DNA from: Azadirachta indica
Lineage: Eukaryota > Streptophyta > Magnoliopsida > Sapindales > Meliaceae
Reading direction: 5' to 3'
DNA: 64,000 nt
Assembly: GCA_022749755.1 (NCBI GenBank)
Contig: CM040442.1
Coordinates: 11,320,457 to 11,384,456, forward strand
Shown: in pieces, positions 22,493-35,700 of the stretch
Position numbering within the stretch: position 1 is the first letter of the stretch
Layout: each line of letters opens with the position of its first letter
Made by a program: the position numbers and the translations under genes
The notes under the pieces: model-generated
What the model was told of the DNA's origin: nothing
Seen by the model: the letters and a program-made list of their open reading frames with translations, nothing else
The model's database searches: none

Positions 22493-25400
22493 ATGGCTGA
22501 TGCAATTGTTTCTAGTGTCTTGGGGCAATTGATTTCATTGATTAGTGAAGAGATAAAACAAGAGGTGAGGCTTGTTGTAGGTGTCAAAAAAGAAGTGAAA
22601 AAGCTTACCAAGAACCTTAATGCAATTCAAGGTGTGTTGGCTGATGCAGAGCAAAGACAACTAAAGGAAGCACGACTGAGAGCTTGGTTAGATCAGCTAA
22701 AAGACATATTTTATGACATGGAAGATGTGTTAGATGAGTAGAAGACTACAATGATGAAATTGCAAATGGACAAAGCTGAAAAAGGTCTCGTAATTCCTGA
22801 GAAGAAGGTATGCTTCCCCTTTCCCACCTCTTGCTTTTGTTTCAAACAAGTTGGTTTGCGTCATGATATCGCAATAAAGATAAAAGAAATAAATGAAATC
22901 ATCTACTTGATATTGCCAAATCCAAAGACATGTTTAATCTTAGTGTGGTTAAAAATATAACTGAAGAACCTCAGCGAGTACCAAGTGTCTCATTTGTTAG
23001 TGTAAGTGAGACAGATGGTCGAGTTAAGGAGCAGAAAGCTTTAATAGGAAACTTATGTGAGAGTAATGAACAACAAGAAAGCCCTCATGTCATCTCAATT
23101 GTTGGCATGGGAGGAATCGAGAAGACTACTCTTGCACAACTTGCTTACAATGATGATAAGGTGATAAAAAATTTTGAGAAAAGAATTTGGGTTTGTGTAT
23201 CAGACCCTTTTGATGAGTTTAGTATTACAAAAGCAATCACAGAAGCTTTTGAAAGATCTAACCCTAATTTAGGTCAATTTCAATCACTTTTGGAATGCAT
23301 TAGTGCATCTAGTGCGAGAGAAAGATTTCTTCTTGTCTTAGATGATGTATGGACAGAAGATTACAATAAATGGGAACCATTCAAAAATTGTCTGAAGAAT
23401 GGTTTTGGGACTGGAAGCAAGATTTTGGTTACTACTCGTAAGGAGATAATGGCCAAAATGATGAATTCAGTTGATATTATCAATATTCAAGAATTGTCTT
23501 ATAATGAATGTTGGTTGTTATTTAAAAAAAATTATCATTTTCTGATAGATCTCCTTCAGAGTGTGAAAAATTAGAGGAAATAGGTAGAAAAATTGTAAGC
23601 AAGTGTAAGGGGTTGCCTCTTGCTGCAAAAGCTATTGGGAGTCTTTTACGGTTTAAAAAAAATAGAGAAGAGTGGCAAAATATTTTAGATAATGAGTTAT
23701 GGAAATTAGAAGAGTTTGAGAAAGGCATTTCCCCACCGTTACTATTGAGTTATAATGATTTGCCACCTAAGATAAAATTATGTTTCTCATATTGTGCTGT
23801 CTTCGAAAAGGATAAAATTATAAAGAAAGATGAATTAATAAAATTATGGATGGCTCAAGGTTATCTTGTGGATGAAGGAAATATAGAGATGGAGATGGTT
23901 GGTATCAGATATATTTTGATTATTTAGCAGCACGATCTTTCTTCCAAGAGTTTAATATAGATTCTGATGGTAATGTCAATAGTTGTAAGATGCATGACAT
24001 AGTACATGACCTTGCCCAATTTGTCAGCAGGAATGAATGTGCTTCACTAGAAATTGGTGATCCCGAATCATCATTGACGAGCACTTCTTTTGATAAAGTT
24101 CGCCACTCAACATTAGTGCTTAAACAAGATGCTTCTTTTTCGATCTCTATAGTGAATGCTCAAAAATTACGCAGTCTCTTAATTCATGGCTGGTCTGAAA
24201 CATGTCAACCGGTCCTAGGAAAGGTGTTTGATTCATTGACATGTTTAAGAGCATTCAGAATTGATGGAAATCGTAGTTTCCTTGAGATTCCGAAAGGGAT
24301 AGAAATTCCGAAAGGGATAGAGAAGTTCATACATTTAAGATATCTTCGTTTGTTTGACGTAAAAATAGAAGAACTGCAGGCGGAAGCTTGTTGTGATTTG
24401 TATAATTTACAAACCCTTAGACATTCGCTCATGTGATGAATTAAAAAAATTACCAGAAAGGGTATACAAGTTAGTCAGTCTGAGGCATTTATTACTTGAG
24501 GATTTGTTACTGGATTACATGCCAAAAGGAATTGAGAAATTAACCGGTCTTCGGTCACTAGACCAGTTCGTAGTGAGTAGTGGTGGCCAACATGGTGGTA
24601 AAGCATGCAACATTGGAGGTTTGAAACACTTAAACCAGCTTCGAGGGTTTCTTTCAATTCGAGGGTTGGGAAATGTGACAGACGTCGAAGAGGCAAGAAA
24701 AGTGGAGCTTGAGAAGAAGAAAAACCTCTCTGCTTTGGTATTATTGTTTGACAAGAATGGAGATCTAACTTCGGAGTCGGAAAGTGAAGTGGACAATGAA
24801 GCAATTATCGAAGCCTTATGCCCAACTCCAAATTTAGAGAAATTATATATAGGAGACTACACAGGCAGCATGCTCCCCAATTGGTTAATGTCATTAACCA
24901 ATCTTAAGTATTTATCATTACAAAATTGTTTTGACTATGAGAATGTGCCTTTTTGGGAAAATTACGATCCCCTGAAAGTATCTACATTTGCGGAATGAAG
25001 AGTGTGAAGAGAGTGGGTTATGAATTTTTGGGGATAGAAAGTGATTATGCGACATCATCATCTTCACCTTCACCAGTTATTACCTTTCCTAAATTAAAAT
25101 TTCTCGAATTTTCGGAGATGTATGAATGGGAAGAGTGGGATTTTGGGATTCCAAGCGGCGGAAAAGAAGATATTATAATCATGCCACATCTTAGTCACTT
25201 GGAAATTAAACATTGCCACAAATTAAAGACGCTGCCAGACCAGGTTCTTGAGAGCACAACACTTCAGAATTTAATGATTGCTCATTGTCCTATTTTAGAA
25301 AAACGTTTTAGAAAGGAGACAGGAGAGGACTGGCACAAGATCTCTCACATTCCGAACATCAGATTTGGTTTGTATTTAAGTTTAAGGAAGCTGTCAGTAG

Positions 25401-25495
25401 GACATAGACGCGACATTCCAATTGACCCAATGGTATTTTATTGTCTTTCTTTCTTAATTATTAATATGATTACTTATAGTAAATTAACAAGTTAA
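22493..25495 (+). pseudogene. CNL (CC-NB-ARC-LRR) resistance protein, RGA-like, disrupted
   Basis: A single-exon CC-NB-ARC-LRR immune receptor relic. Start MADAIVSSVLGQLISLI is typical of RGA-type proteins; the Rx-N coiled coil runs to EDVLDE, where TAG at 22739-22741 replaces a probable Trp codon. NB-ARC motifs in order: P-loop GMGGIEKTT (Glu for the conserved Gly at 23119), RNBS-A WVCVSDPF, kinase-2 FLLVLDDVW (its final Trp marks a CNL), RNBS-B GSKILVTTRKE, GLPLAAK, FSYCAVF and MHDIVHDLAQ. An LRR domain follows, ending EDWHKISHIPNIRF. Frameshifts lie near 22895, 23525 (in an A8 run), 23902, 24413 and 24950. An 18-bp in-frame repeat doubles IPKGIE near 24300. Length and order are otherwise complete. 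Confidence 0.93.
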
Positions 25496-26157
25496 AACTT
25501 TTAGATTTTGAATCAGTTTCTACTGATGATATTCTAAAATTGCTTTGGTATATATGTAAAGGGTGGAACTGGTCGTTTATGGTTTGGCTTTCTTCCTCGG
25601 CTCTCTCTATTTTTTCTGTTTGACAAGATTACAGTTTCCTTTCCCAAATTGGTTAGTTGCTTTTTCTTTAGTGTATTTTCTTCATTATTTAATTGCTTAT
25701 TGTACAATAACATTGTAAGATTTCTTATGCCCCAAAACCAAAAGTTCAAACTGGTCAGTTATCCCTATGCTTACTCATTGTTAACGTATATATGCAGTCT
25801 GATTCGCAGTTGATCATGCTAGATATGTTACTGATGATCAAAAAAAGGCAACTGACGAACAACAACTTAATATGTGTTTAAACTTTCAGTTTTTATTCTT
25901 ACGAAATCACGTAATATGATGTTAAACAAATTTATATTTTTTTGTCATTGCAGTGTTCAATTTTTATAGATGAAACAGACGAAATCAAATCAGTAAGTAC
26001 TACTTACGCTATTAATTGATTAACTTATTGATTTTGTACATTGTGTTTCTTAATTAATTAATTTTGCCTTGTTTCTTTCATTATTTAAATGCAGTGAAAC
26101 AAGCTTAGCAAAAGGCTACTAGATTGGCAATCAAATATAGCAACCTATGTAACGTGA

Positions 26158-26164
26158 GTGTGTG

Positions 26165-26201
<37 letters not shown>
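26158..26201. repeat. (TA)n microsatellite
   Basis: A short TG run is followed by about 16 TA dinucleotides, inside an intron-like stretch between modules C and D. Confidence 0.9.
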
Positions 26202-26203
<2 letters not shown>

Positions 26204-26344
26204 TTAATTTTTTAATTTTTTCCTTTGTATTATTAAGTTACAATTTTCATGATATATATACTTCGCAGTATGGAAGAGTATTGGAGCAGCTGATGATTCT
26301 TTCTCTATGACCAAGAAATTATGGATGAAACAACTTGAAAATTT

Positions 26345-26703
26345 TGAATGAAGAGTGCAAAGAGAGTGAAGTATGAATCTTGTCGGGGCATAAAAAGTGA
26401 ACTTGGTCTTGTTCATCTGCACCAGTTATTGCTTTTCCTAAATTAAAATTTCTCATTCATCCGGATGAATGAGAAGAGTGGGGTTTTAGGATTAGAGGCA
26501 GCGGAAAAGAAGATACTATAATCATGCCATATCTTAATCACTTTGAAATTCTTTCTCGTAGCAAATCAAAGGCGTTGTCAGACCACCTTTTTGATATCAC
26601 ACCACTAGAGACATTGCAAATTTCTCAATGTCCCATTTTAGAAGAACGTTTCATAAAGGAGACAGGAAAGGACTAGAACAAGATCTCTCACATTCCTAAC
26701 ATC
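26345..26703 (+). pseudogene. Second copy of the CNL LRR C terminus
   Basis: A short duplicate of the last part of the CNL gene (compare 24993-25362). It reads MKSAKRVKYES, then VIAFPKLKFL in another frame, EEWGF, KEDTIIMPYLNHFEI, PLETLQISQCPILEERFIKE, and ends NKISHIPNI. It contains a stop after the HPDE segment, another before NKIS (TAG where the first copy has a Trp codon) and a frameshift. It is followed by module A, as the first copy is, so the duplication unit included coding end plus downstream exons. Confidence 0.85.
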
Positions 26704-27739
26704 ATTCTTAGATGGTAAGTATGTTAGTTATATTCTATCCTCTTCCCTTCTTGTTAATTAATTTATGGTTAAGAGTAGTAATTTAACATGTTAAAACTAC
26801 ATATTCTGAGTCAAATTCTACTTTTGATGATATATATGTTCTGAAATTACTTTGGTATATATGTACAGGTTGGCAATTTCCTCAGACGAAAGCAATCCAG
26901 AGAACAAAGATTTCAGTTTGTCCTACTTGTGCTTGAAATTGAAAGGTATTTTCTTCCATCCGGTTCTTTTTGATCTTTGACTGTAATATGTAATATAATA
27001 TATATGTAGGAAATATTTTAAATCAAATCATGTTTTACATAAGTTAAATTCAGTGCACAACATGCCACAAGTGTACATTTAAAATATAAGATAACTAGTT
27101 AGGAATATCTTGATTACATGGTATATATGATCTTTCTCCCATTAGTTTAGTTTAGAAAGTATTATAATGATAAAATTGTTATAGATGTAAGATGACACAA
27201 CATTGTACCTGATTTTTTCCAAATTGTTTAGTAAGAATGAATGATTTTCAAAAGAAATTGATACATGGTCCTAAACAATGGTTGACAAAACACTCTTCTC
27301 GTGAAAGTTCACCATTCAATATTAGTACTTGGTAGGTCTAAATATATAAAGTCAGATGTATGCTAAGTTGTGTATCATTTCAAATTTTGAGATTATTGAT
27401 TTGGAAACTGTTTGATATATATATATATATATATATATCTGTTTTTGGTCTTTGTATGCATGGCTTTACAAATTTTCTACAGAGGTACTGAATCAGAATA
27501 AGCCAGTTATGGTTCATTGATTTACCACAACATCTTAGAACTGATTAGCTCTGTTATATTTTTTTTTTTTCAATTTTAAATTTTTCCCATTTGTTTAATG
27601 CAGTGAAGCAAGTTTAAAGTACATCTTCGAGGATTTTAACAAAAGGCTGCCTGCTGTGCAATTAAATTTAGCATCCTGTTTCCAGAGATTTATTTCTTTG
27701 GAATTTTCCAGAGCTTTGTTTTAGTTAAAGGCAGAAGCT

Positions 27740-28320
27740 CTTTTGTTTCTTCCTTTTGTCCATCTTTGGTTTGTCTTTTGTTGGACTTGTTATCTTGTCA
27801 TTGCTACTTACTGCTAGTATGTTGCTGCTCCTAGAAAGGGTAGCCTTAATGGTGCAGCTCTTTTGTTGCTGCTGCCTGTTTTCTACAGCTTCTGCGGGAA
27901 CCATTGATGAATCCAGAGATCCTTGGATTTTTATGATGGTGTTGTTTTGCCAAGTATAGATTCTAGTTCTTTTTGCTGTTGTCTATTCGAATTGCTATTA
28001 TGCTGGTTGCTTGTTTTTCCCTGCATCCATTGGGATGCTGGCTGCTTTTGTTGGCTGCTGGTTTATTTCTGCCGCTTACGGCCAGCTTGATCTGTGGCTT
28101 TCTGCTGATTGCTTAATCTGCTGCTGTTCGTTGCAATGATATGTTATGGGATTGTTTTACTTGTTGCTACTCTGTTCCATTGGCCTGTTGCGTGTCTTCC
28201 TGCATCTGTTTATCTGTCTGCTGCTCCTTAGTGCAATCTGGAGTATGCTATTGTGTTGTTGCTGATAAAGGAGATTTATTGCTGTCCCATTTTAAAAAGA
28301 TATTTACTGTTCAAGGATTG
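27740..28320 (+). other. TGCTG-rich stretch, unassigned
   Basis: A T/G-rich stretch dense in TGCTG, TTGCTG and GCTGCT words interrupts the repeated CNL downstream modules. The short open frames in it are rich in Leu, Cys and Val and do not resemble any family I know. The composition recalls 3' ends of some plant non-LTR retrotransposons, but I see no reverse transcriptase or poly-A tail that proves it. Confidence 0.35.
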
Positions 28321-30994
28321 GCGGTAGAAAATCCAGCTGACGAACTGGTATTTTATCCTCTTCCTTATTAATTAAATTATAGTTAATTATAGTAATTTAA
28401 CAAGTTAAACCTTCAGATTCTGAATCCAATTCCTAATACTTGTGATATATATATATTATGAAACTACTTTGATATATATGTAAGGGGTGGCTTCTCCTTC
28501 AGACAACACCACTCCAGAGATTAAAGATTTTAACTTATCTGTGCTTGAAATTGGAAAGGTATTTTATTCCTTTTGCTTCTTTTCTATCTTTAATTGTTAT
28601 TTGTAATCTGATTCAGATGTAAAACATTATATATGCGTTAAACATAGTCAAGAACATGCCACAGTTGTGTATTATTTCAAGTTTAGTAGCTAGATTATCA
28701 TGAATTAATCTTACACAGGACAGTCAGCTTGTGTTGTGTTATGGTTAATGTAGGGGTTTGTGGCATCCAAGGGAGAGTTGTGCAATTTTAACCCAGATCG
28801 AGGTGGGAAGAGAAGCTTTTGATTTGTTACCCAGAAGCTGAGTTTATGGTTTGGCTTTCTTCCTTTGCATCTTTCTGTAAGATTTCCATTTTCTTTTTAG
28901 GGTATAAGGTTTTGTGGGAAGTTTGATTGGTTAATTGCTTTCTTATCATTTAATTGCTTGATGTTCAGTAAAAGCACATCACAACAATATTGTATAGCAT
29001 TATTTCTTATTTTGTTTCGTGGAATTAATATGCAGACTCATAGAATAACATGATTGTTCCACACCTACTTTGTTAGAGAAAGCCTTAGACAGGATGAGTA
29101 TGCACATAATACTTACACTGTCTCACTAATAACTATCATAATATAAGGTCATTGACTTTGAAAGCATTTAATTTATATATGTATATATTTTTTCTGCTTT
29201 GGGTCATGACATCTCCTGGGTTTGGGGCTTGGTAATTGCATGGATTTCCAAATTCTGTGGCAAAAGTACTGAATCAGAATGATGGGGCATACAGGGGAGA
29301 CAGAACTTGTAACAGCCAAAACAAGTAAGTAATGGTCCATTAATTTATAGCCACATCTTATAACTGGTTGTGTTTCTTATTTTGACTTTATTAAATTTCT
29401 TTCATTGTTTTTATTCAGTGAAGCAAGTTCAACATCTCAAGTATTTTAACAAAAGGCTACCTATTGGGCAATCGAATATATCAGCCTCATGTAAGTATGT
29501 ATGCCTTCATTTTTTATTTTCTTTGCATTATTAATTCATAATTTTCTTGTCATATATATATATTGCAGTATGGAAGGGTTTTCTTGTCATCTCAAGGATT
29601 TTCCATTATTTTGCATTATTAATCTTACACAGGATTGTCAGCTTGTGTTGTGTTGCGGTGAATGTGTTGGTTTGTGGCATCCATGGGAGAGTTGTGCAAT
29701 TTGAACCAAGATTGAGGGGAGAAGAGAAGCTTTTGATTTGTTACTCAGAAGCTAAGTTTGGGGTTAGTTGCTATCTTAAAAATTTAATTACTTGATGTTC
29801 AATAAAATGGAAATCAGGACAATATTGTATGATTTCATATGTTTTTGTCGATTGATATGCAGAGCTAGCTTTGCTACTCATGCCAGAGGAGTAATTTATA
29901 TATTTAATAGCTTTGAATTATTAATTCATAATGTTCAATAAAAATTTAATAGCTTTGCATGGATTTTCAAATTCTTGTTGCAGAGTAAGTAAATCAGATT
30001 TATGGGACTTACAAAAGAGATAGAGCCTGTAATAGCTAAACCAATAAGTAATAGTTCATTAATATATAACCACTTCTTATAACTGATAATTCTGTTATGT
30101 TTCTTATTTTGATTTCTTCAATTTTTTTTTTTTTTAACACAGTGAAGGAAGTTTAACATCGCATGGATTTTAACAGAAGGCGCTCAAAAAAAGCATCTTG
30201 CATACTTTAGGTATATATGCCTTCTTCATTTTTTTCTTTGCATTATTGTCTTATTTTTCTTATTATAATATTTTTTTGCAGTATAACAGAGTAGTGGATC
30301 AGATGATGATCCTTTCTTTGTCACCGAGAAATTCTGGATGAAACAACCTGAAAAAATTGGCCAGTAAAATTCTATTCCAAGAGGATCCCAGGAGCGCACC
30401 CGAAAGGTTAATATATATGCTTTCTCACTATTTCATCTTTCTTCATTCCTTGATATTCAATAACAATGCAGAAGACGGCATTGTATATAATATAACCTGT
30501 TGTTTATCTCAATATATCCTTAAACGATTTGCAGGGAATTTAAAATTGTGTTGCTGATGATGATCAACAGAGGAGTAATTAACTTGGGGCCATTTGTGGT
30601 GGAAATCATTTATTGTAACGAAAACCAAAGGTTGAACAGCTTAACTTTCATTTACTTCTTGTATGATAATTTACTGTTCCATTCGCTCTCTTTTTCAAGT
30701 CGTCTCAATTTTCTGGAGATAATATATATAGCAGATTGATAGGAGCTTGGACATTAATTTGTAATCAATGATTTAACATTTCATGGAATGATTTAACATT
30801 TCTGCCTACGTTAGATTCAGATAGCTGGCTTTAATATCTTCAATTACGTAGTTTTGTTGTGACAACATAATAGTGAATGTGAAATAATCTCTCAACATGT
30901 ATATTTCACTCCCATGACTTGTTTTGTTAAACCAATTGATAAGACTCTTTACAACTTTTATACTTTTTGAGGTACTTAATGATACTCTTTGACT

Positions 30995-31440
30995 TTTTCA
31001 GGCATTTGAAGTACGACCTGAATTATTCAGCGTTTCTCTACTTGGAAGGGGACTTCCCGACTGGTTCAGCTGTCCAAGTTTATGATCTTTGATAACTAGT
31101 CAGCTTTGGCGTTAACTCCTACTGTTATTGCATTTGAAGTTTCTTGATGTGGGTGCATGCAATTTTGAAACCAGTAAACTCTATCTCAGAAACCAAAGTG
31201 GTAACTGAGCTTGCTTTCTGATCAGAGGGCTGAGGATTTGTCACTCAGATCATGTCTTGCTTGGATTTGATCACTGCTTGGATGTTTTGCTGTACACCTG
31301 ACGTTGATCAAACCGTTGCCTCATTTCACTTCACTCTTGTTCATCTACCATGATCAGTATGGGGAGTCAAGTTTCTGATGAGGAAGAAGTGGAAACAAAT
31401 AGCAAGAGAATACGCAAAGAGAAAATCAATCCTCCTTTCT
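30995..31440 (+). pseudogene. Possible TNL C-terminal (C-JID-like) remnant
   Basis: Weak coding traces lie behind a TTTTTCAG site. LKYDLNYSAFLYLEGDFPTG appears near 31010, SDHVLLGFDHCLDVL near 31233, and a charged tail, SQVSDEEEVETNSKRIRKEK, near 31370-31430 before a TAA. The SDH-L-GFD pattern resembles the end of C-JID domains in TNL receptors, but the pieces are in different frames with stops between them. It could instead be an unrelated 3' exon of the CNL locus. Confidence 0.3.
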
Positions 31441-32356
31441 AATATTATGTTCCACATTATTATCTGTCCAAATTGTGTTGATGTTGTCTTTTAATCTATA
31501 ATTTCTTTTTAGTCTACACTTGCTGTAAATTGTAGATGTTGTGTTCTACAGGCTAATATCACCCTGTTTTCTTACATAACAATCTGTTATATTCATTCTT
31601 CTTGTGAATGAAATTGTTTCATAGCTTTTTTCAGAAACAGTTATAAGAAATTGTTTTTCAAAATTGCCCCTTGTTAGTACTTAAGAAAAATAGTTTCTGC
31701 TTTCTTTAATTTCGCAAAATTAATAATTGAGACTATCTTTTTCACTGTCCAGTTTTGAAATGGTGTTAGATATTAACAATAACATGACTACATTAATGAT
31801 ATTTGATATTAGCATAAAAATTAGAACATTGTTCAAGAACATGATTAGCCTTTATGCTGGCAACGATGATTATTTTAATCTAATCATATCATCTAATGTT
31901 CTATTTTCTCTTATAGGGAAAAAGGGATATTTTTCAACTGAGCATTAACCTTTTCCTGCAGTATATTTCTAGAAAAAAAAAAAACCACAAAATTAAAAAT
32001 TATATTAGTAAATAGAAGGTATTGTATTTTTTTAAAAAAATTTGAAGTTTGATTCTGTTTATTTGAGTGCTAACATTATGAAATATTTAACAAATTCATT
32101 GTATATTCAACAAAAGTATGCAAGAGTGTACTACAAATAATAAAATGGAGAAAAGTAAAGCAGATTTCCCTGTCCTTAATGAAAGCAAGGATCTGATTCC
32201 AACTTAAATTAACAGCTCTGCTGTTACCTCTTCTGTTTCAATGAAAACAGTAATGATTTCTACAACAGAAACAGCAACTCCATCGTCTTTAACAAGCTTA
32301 TTCGACAACAGAGGAAACACTTCCTGATCCATCTCTCATCTTAACCCATCCCAGTT
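31441..32356. other. Intergenic DNA, no gene seen
   Basis: Nothing beyond AT-rich DNA with a few short frames is visible. Confidence 0.4.
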
Positions 32357-32790
32357 TTAACACTCTTTTTCGACCTCTGAAGAAATCACACTCAACGTCG
32401 AGTTTGAAGGGCATACAATCACTTCTGTATTGAAAACTCCACCAGTTCCAGAACATGCCCACTCTCTCCACAGAAGCCTAGTAATATCCTCCAAACAACA
32501 AGGCGAATCATTAAGCATCTGGGCATTGAGCATAACAAATATTTTTTCTTTACATCTTTTATGAATCTCCTCAGAATAATCTTCCATTGATCTCTCTGCA
32601 CTATGTACGGCAGAAACAAAATCATCATGCGTTACATCAATCTCGTCTTTATAAAGGGTATCAATTGAAGGCCGCCGCCGCTGTCGTGGTAGCCTTTTCC
32701 TTAATCAGGTGCTTGAATTCATCCAACGCTCAACGCAGGATATAACTGTGTTCTTCCAACTGTCGACGTTGATCTTCTTTCACAGGTCTT
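32357..32790 (-). pseudogene. Hypothetical protein remnant, minus strand
   Basis: Read on the minus strand, about 32790-32665 gives KEDQRRQLEEHSYILR, a stop, then ALDEFKHLIKEKATTTAAAA. A frameshift in a GCG/GCC run follows, then SIDTLYKDEIDVTHDDFVSA, AERSMEDYSEEIHKRCKEK, LEDITRLLWREWACSG and VIVCPSNSTLSVISSEVEKEC with a stop at 32357. The composition is protein-like: charged, helical and GC-richer than its surroundings. I do not recognise the family. The stop and the frameshift suggest a pseudogene or an intron that I cannot define. Confidence 0.4.
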
Positions 32791-35700
32791 GCGAAGAACA
32801 TCAGTGAATCTATTAAACAATATTGATGTTCTTGCTCACCAAAATGCTATGCTCTACCATTTGTCGAAAACGTTTTCCCACAATGTTTTCCGTGTTGTGT
32901 TTAATGCCTTTGGTTGTCTCGTTTGATACTGTTTGTATAATTCAGAGCTCACTATGTCTTAAGGAGGATAAAAATCAAAATTCAGAGCTTCAAAGTAAAG
33001 CTTAATATAATTCAGATTAATTATTCAGATATTAATAAAATTAACGGATGAATTTTAAATTTCAACATTCATACGTAATTAACTTGATGCTTTTAACTCG
33101 CTCTGATTCATGCACATTACATGAAGGCCTACAATTTTTAAAAATGAAATTTGAAATTTTCAGCTTGAGAAAACGCGATTTTAGATGACATCATATTATG
33201 AAAAATATATGTACTAATTAAGTCTACTGGTTTTTTCAGGTTAAAATATCTAAAAAAAGAAAAGAAAAATACTATCTGACATATTTATGAAATTATCCTT
33301 ATATATGTCATTTTTACAGTTTTCAAAAAACCAAGATTTTAAGTGCATTACTTAACGCATTCTAAATGGTTTTACTTTAAGACAGTATGTTTTGAATCTT
33401 CAACTTTTAGTTGCATTTAAAATAAAACTAGAATAATTTATTTTTCGTTTTCATAAAAACATCTTGCAATAAGTGTCAAAAGTCAAGAAAATAAATAAAC
33501 ACATACATATTAACTTTTTTAAAAAAGTTTTTGTTTTCCTTTTAGGAAATACTTAGAAAACAAAATGGCCAAAAGAAAAAACAACAGTATTCTAATTGTT
33601 AACATTTGGTTAAGTGTAGCAATCACATCACTGTTGTTAATAAAAGGGATAATTTATCAAATGATTTAAAATGCTATATATATATATATATATATATTTT
33701 TCATTTCATTTATTCTAATAAATAATGTTAGACATAAAAATGTAAAATAAAAATAAACATGGGAATGCAAAGTAATAAAGTAAATAATTACTTAACATTT
33801 ACATGATAAATTTATTTAATTTTACGTCATATATCATATGTTAAAATATAAAATTTGTATTTTAATTACTATTAAAGGTATCAAATATTTAAAATATAAA
33901 TTTGTATTTCAAATTGAGATATTAAAACTCCCACCATTTTTCCTTTCTTTTAACACTTCATCATAAAATTTCATAGAAAATGATATTCAAGGTTGAGGAT
34001 TTCATTTTATTCTTGTTTATTAAATGAAAGTGTTGTTATATTTATTATAGTTTAGGATTTAAAATTACAGGAATTAAAAATAGAAAAATAACTTGATTTT
34101 GTAAATTAGTCTTTATTTATATGAAAACCAAACAAAATAAAGTTCATGATATTAAGAGAATATATATATATATATATATAACAGAAAGTACGAATAATAT
34201 AATTTAGGAATTATTGATTATATTTGATTTTATTGTCTAGTTAAGATTTAATATTGTCTTATTTGAGTCATAATTTAAATTAAGTTCTATTTTTTATTTA
34301 TTAAGTGAGTGATATGAAAACAAAAACGATTATTGAGTTTGTAATCTTTAGTCAATACAAATCTATTAACTTGCTGCGTTAAATTATCATAATATTATTA
34401 TTAAGTGAAAATAATCATTTTAGTTGTATTAAAATTCCAACTAATAATGCAGTTTCTATAAGTTAATTACATGACAACTTTGATAATTTATAGAATGATT
34501 AATTGCTTTGCCTTTCCATTCAATTGACAATAGCTATATATAAAAACTTATATATTATTTTTGTGAAAAAGGAAGTGTCCTTTTGGGTTCAAGCGATGTT
34601 ATAACTGATCATGAAATTATTTATTGGATTGTTCAACAATTCAGCGTGGCCTTGTGGACTAGGAGATTCTTGACCACCTAAAAATTGCATGGATTGTTAT
34701 TTTATTTTATGCGTTAATAATTTAATTATTGAATATTAATTTTACTTGATAAATTGCGAAAAACAAATCTAACACATATATTAAAAGAAACAAAAATATT
34801 AACTTTAATAAGAAATATTGGGCGATTACGGGTTACGAAAGAATAGAAATTCTCTAGCAAAGTTTTCTTCAAAATTTGAGAAAAGCAAGTAAAATGACTA
34901 CAACTAGGGCAACAATAAAAATTAGTCCAAGTTATATATTTATAATGCCTTATATTCAAGTAAATCCAAATTAAATCTACTTAGTTTTAAACATATTTGC
35001 CGTAAGTAAATTATATACATTTGTACAACCAATCATTTTATCTGAAAAGTTTTAAAAATAGGCAGAGTTTGTGAATTGTTGCCAAAAGTAAATATTTTGG
35101 TATCATTTGTTTTTGTAAATAGAATCTTGATAAACAAATAATAAACTTTGGATTTCTTTTTTCATCTGAATATATATAAATGTCAAGTACATATCAATTA
35201 TTCTTACTCTTGGATATAAAACATAGAATATGAAAGCATACTTTTTTCGCTTTGAATCTCAAATAAATTGTTCTACTATCTTTTTAGGTGGTGAAAAATC
35301 ATACAAGAGAAAGACCACTTGCTTCACATTTAACACAAGAACGCTCTTTATGTTTCAGAACTTATAAATTAATCAATTGAATAAGTAAGGGGACTTAGAA
35401 GCATTAAACAGATAAAGAAAATCTCATATGATTAGAATTAGAGTATTTAATTGTAATCCTAATTTGACTAAGAAGGCTATCTTTATTTGAGATAAAAAAC
35501 ATATATGTTCATTTCCTATTTATATATAATAATTAAGAATTATTCTAGATAATTAATTAATTATTTAGGTGAATACAATAATATTAATTATATAAATAAA
35601 TATTATCTTATTACTTTGATTAGGTTTATGATTATCTGCGTCAACCATCATGGGCGCCCATTGGGCTTAGCGCAAATCCAACACTTACAAATGTTGATGA

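Larger units (their letters stand above)
25496..30800 (+). repeat. Repeated 3'-end and downstream exon-like modules of the CNL gene
   Basis: This region behind the CNL relic is built from modules that occur two to four times in the same orientation. Module A, an intron-like block ending TTTGGTATATATGTA, is at about 25430-25570, 26735-26880 and 28350-28490. Module B (TATGGTTTGGCTTTCTTCCT) is at about 25577 and 28848, with a weaker copy near 29745. Module C (GTGAAGCAAGTT then AACAAAAGGCT) is at about 26095, 27603, 29418 and 30143. Module D (TATGGAAGAGTATTGGAG-like, then ATGGATGAAACAAC) is at about 26266 and 30281, partly at 29567. Module E (TTTGTGGCATCCA, GGGAGAGTTGTGCAATTT) is at about 28755 and 29665. 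Many are preceded by TGCAG acceptors. They look like spliced 3'-UTR exons multiplied by tandem duplication. Confidence 0.75.

Noticed and set aside
24205..24804. Minus-strand open frames over the CNL LRR region
   Set aside because: Antisense shadows of the LRR coding sequence.
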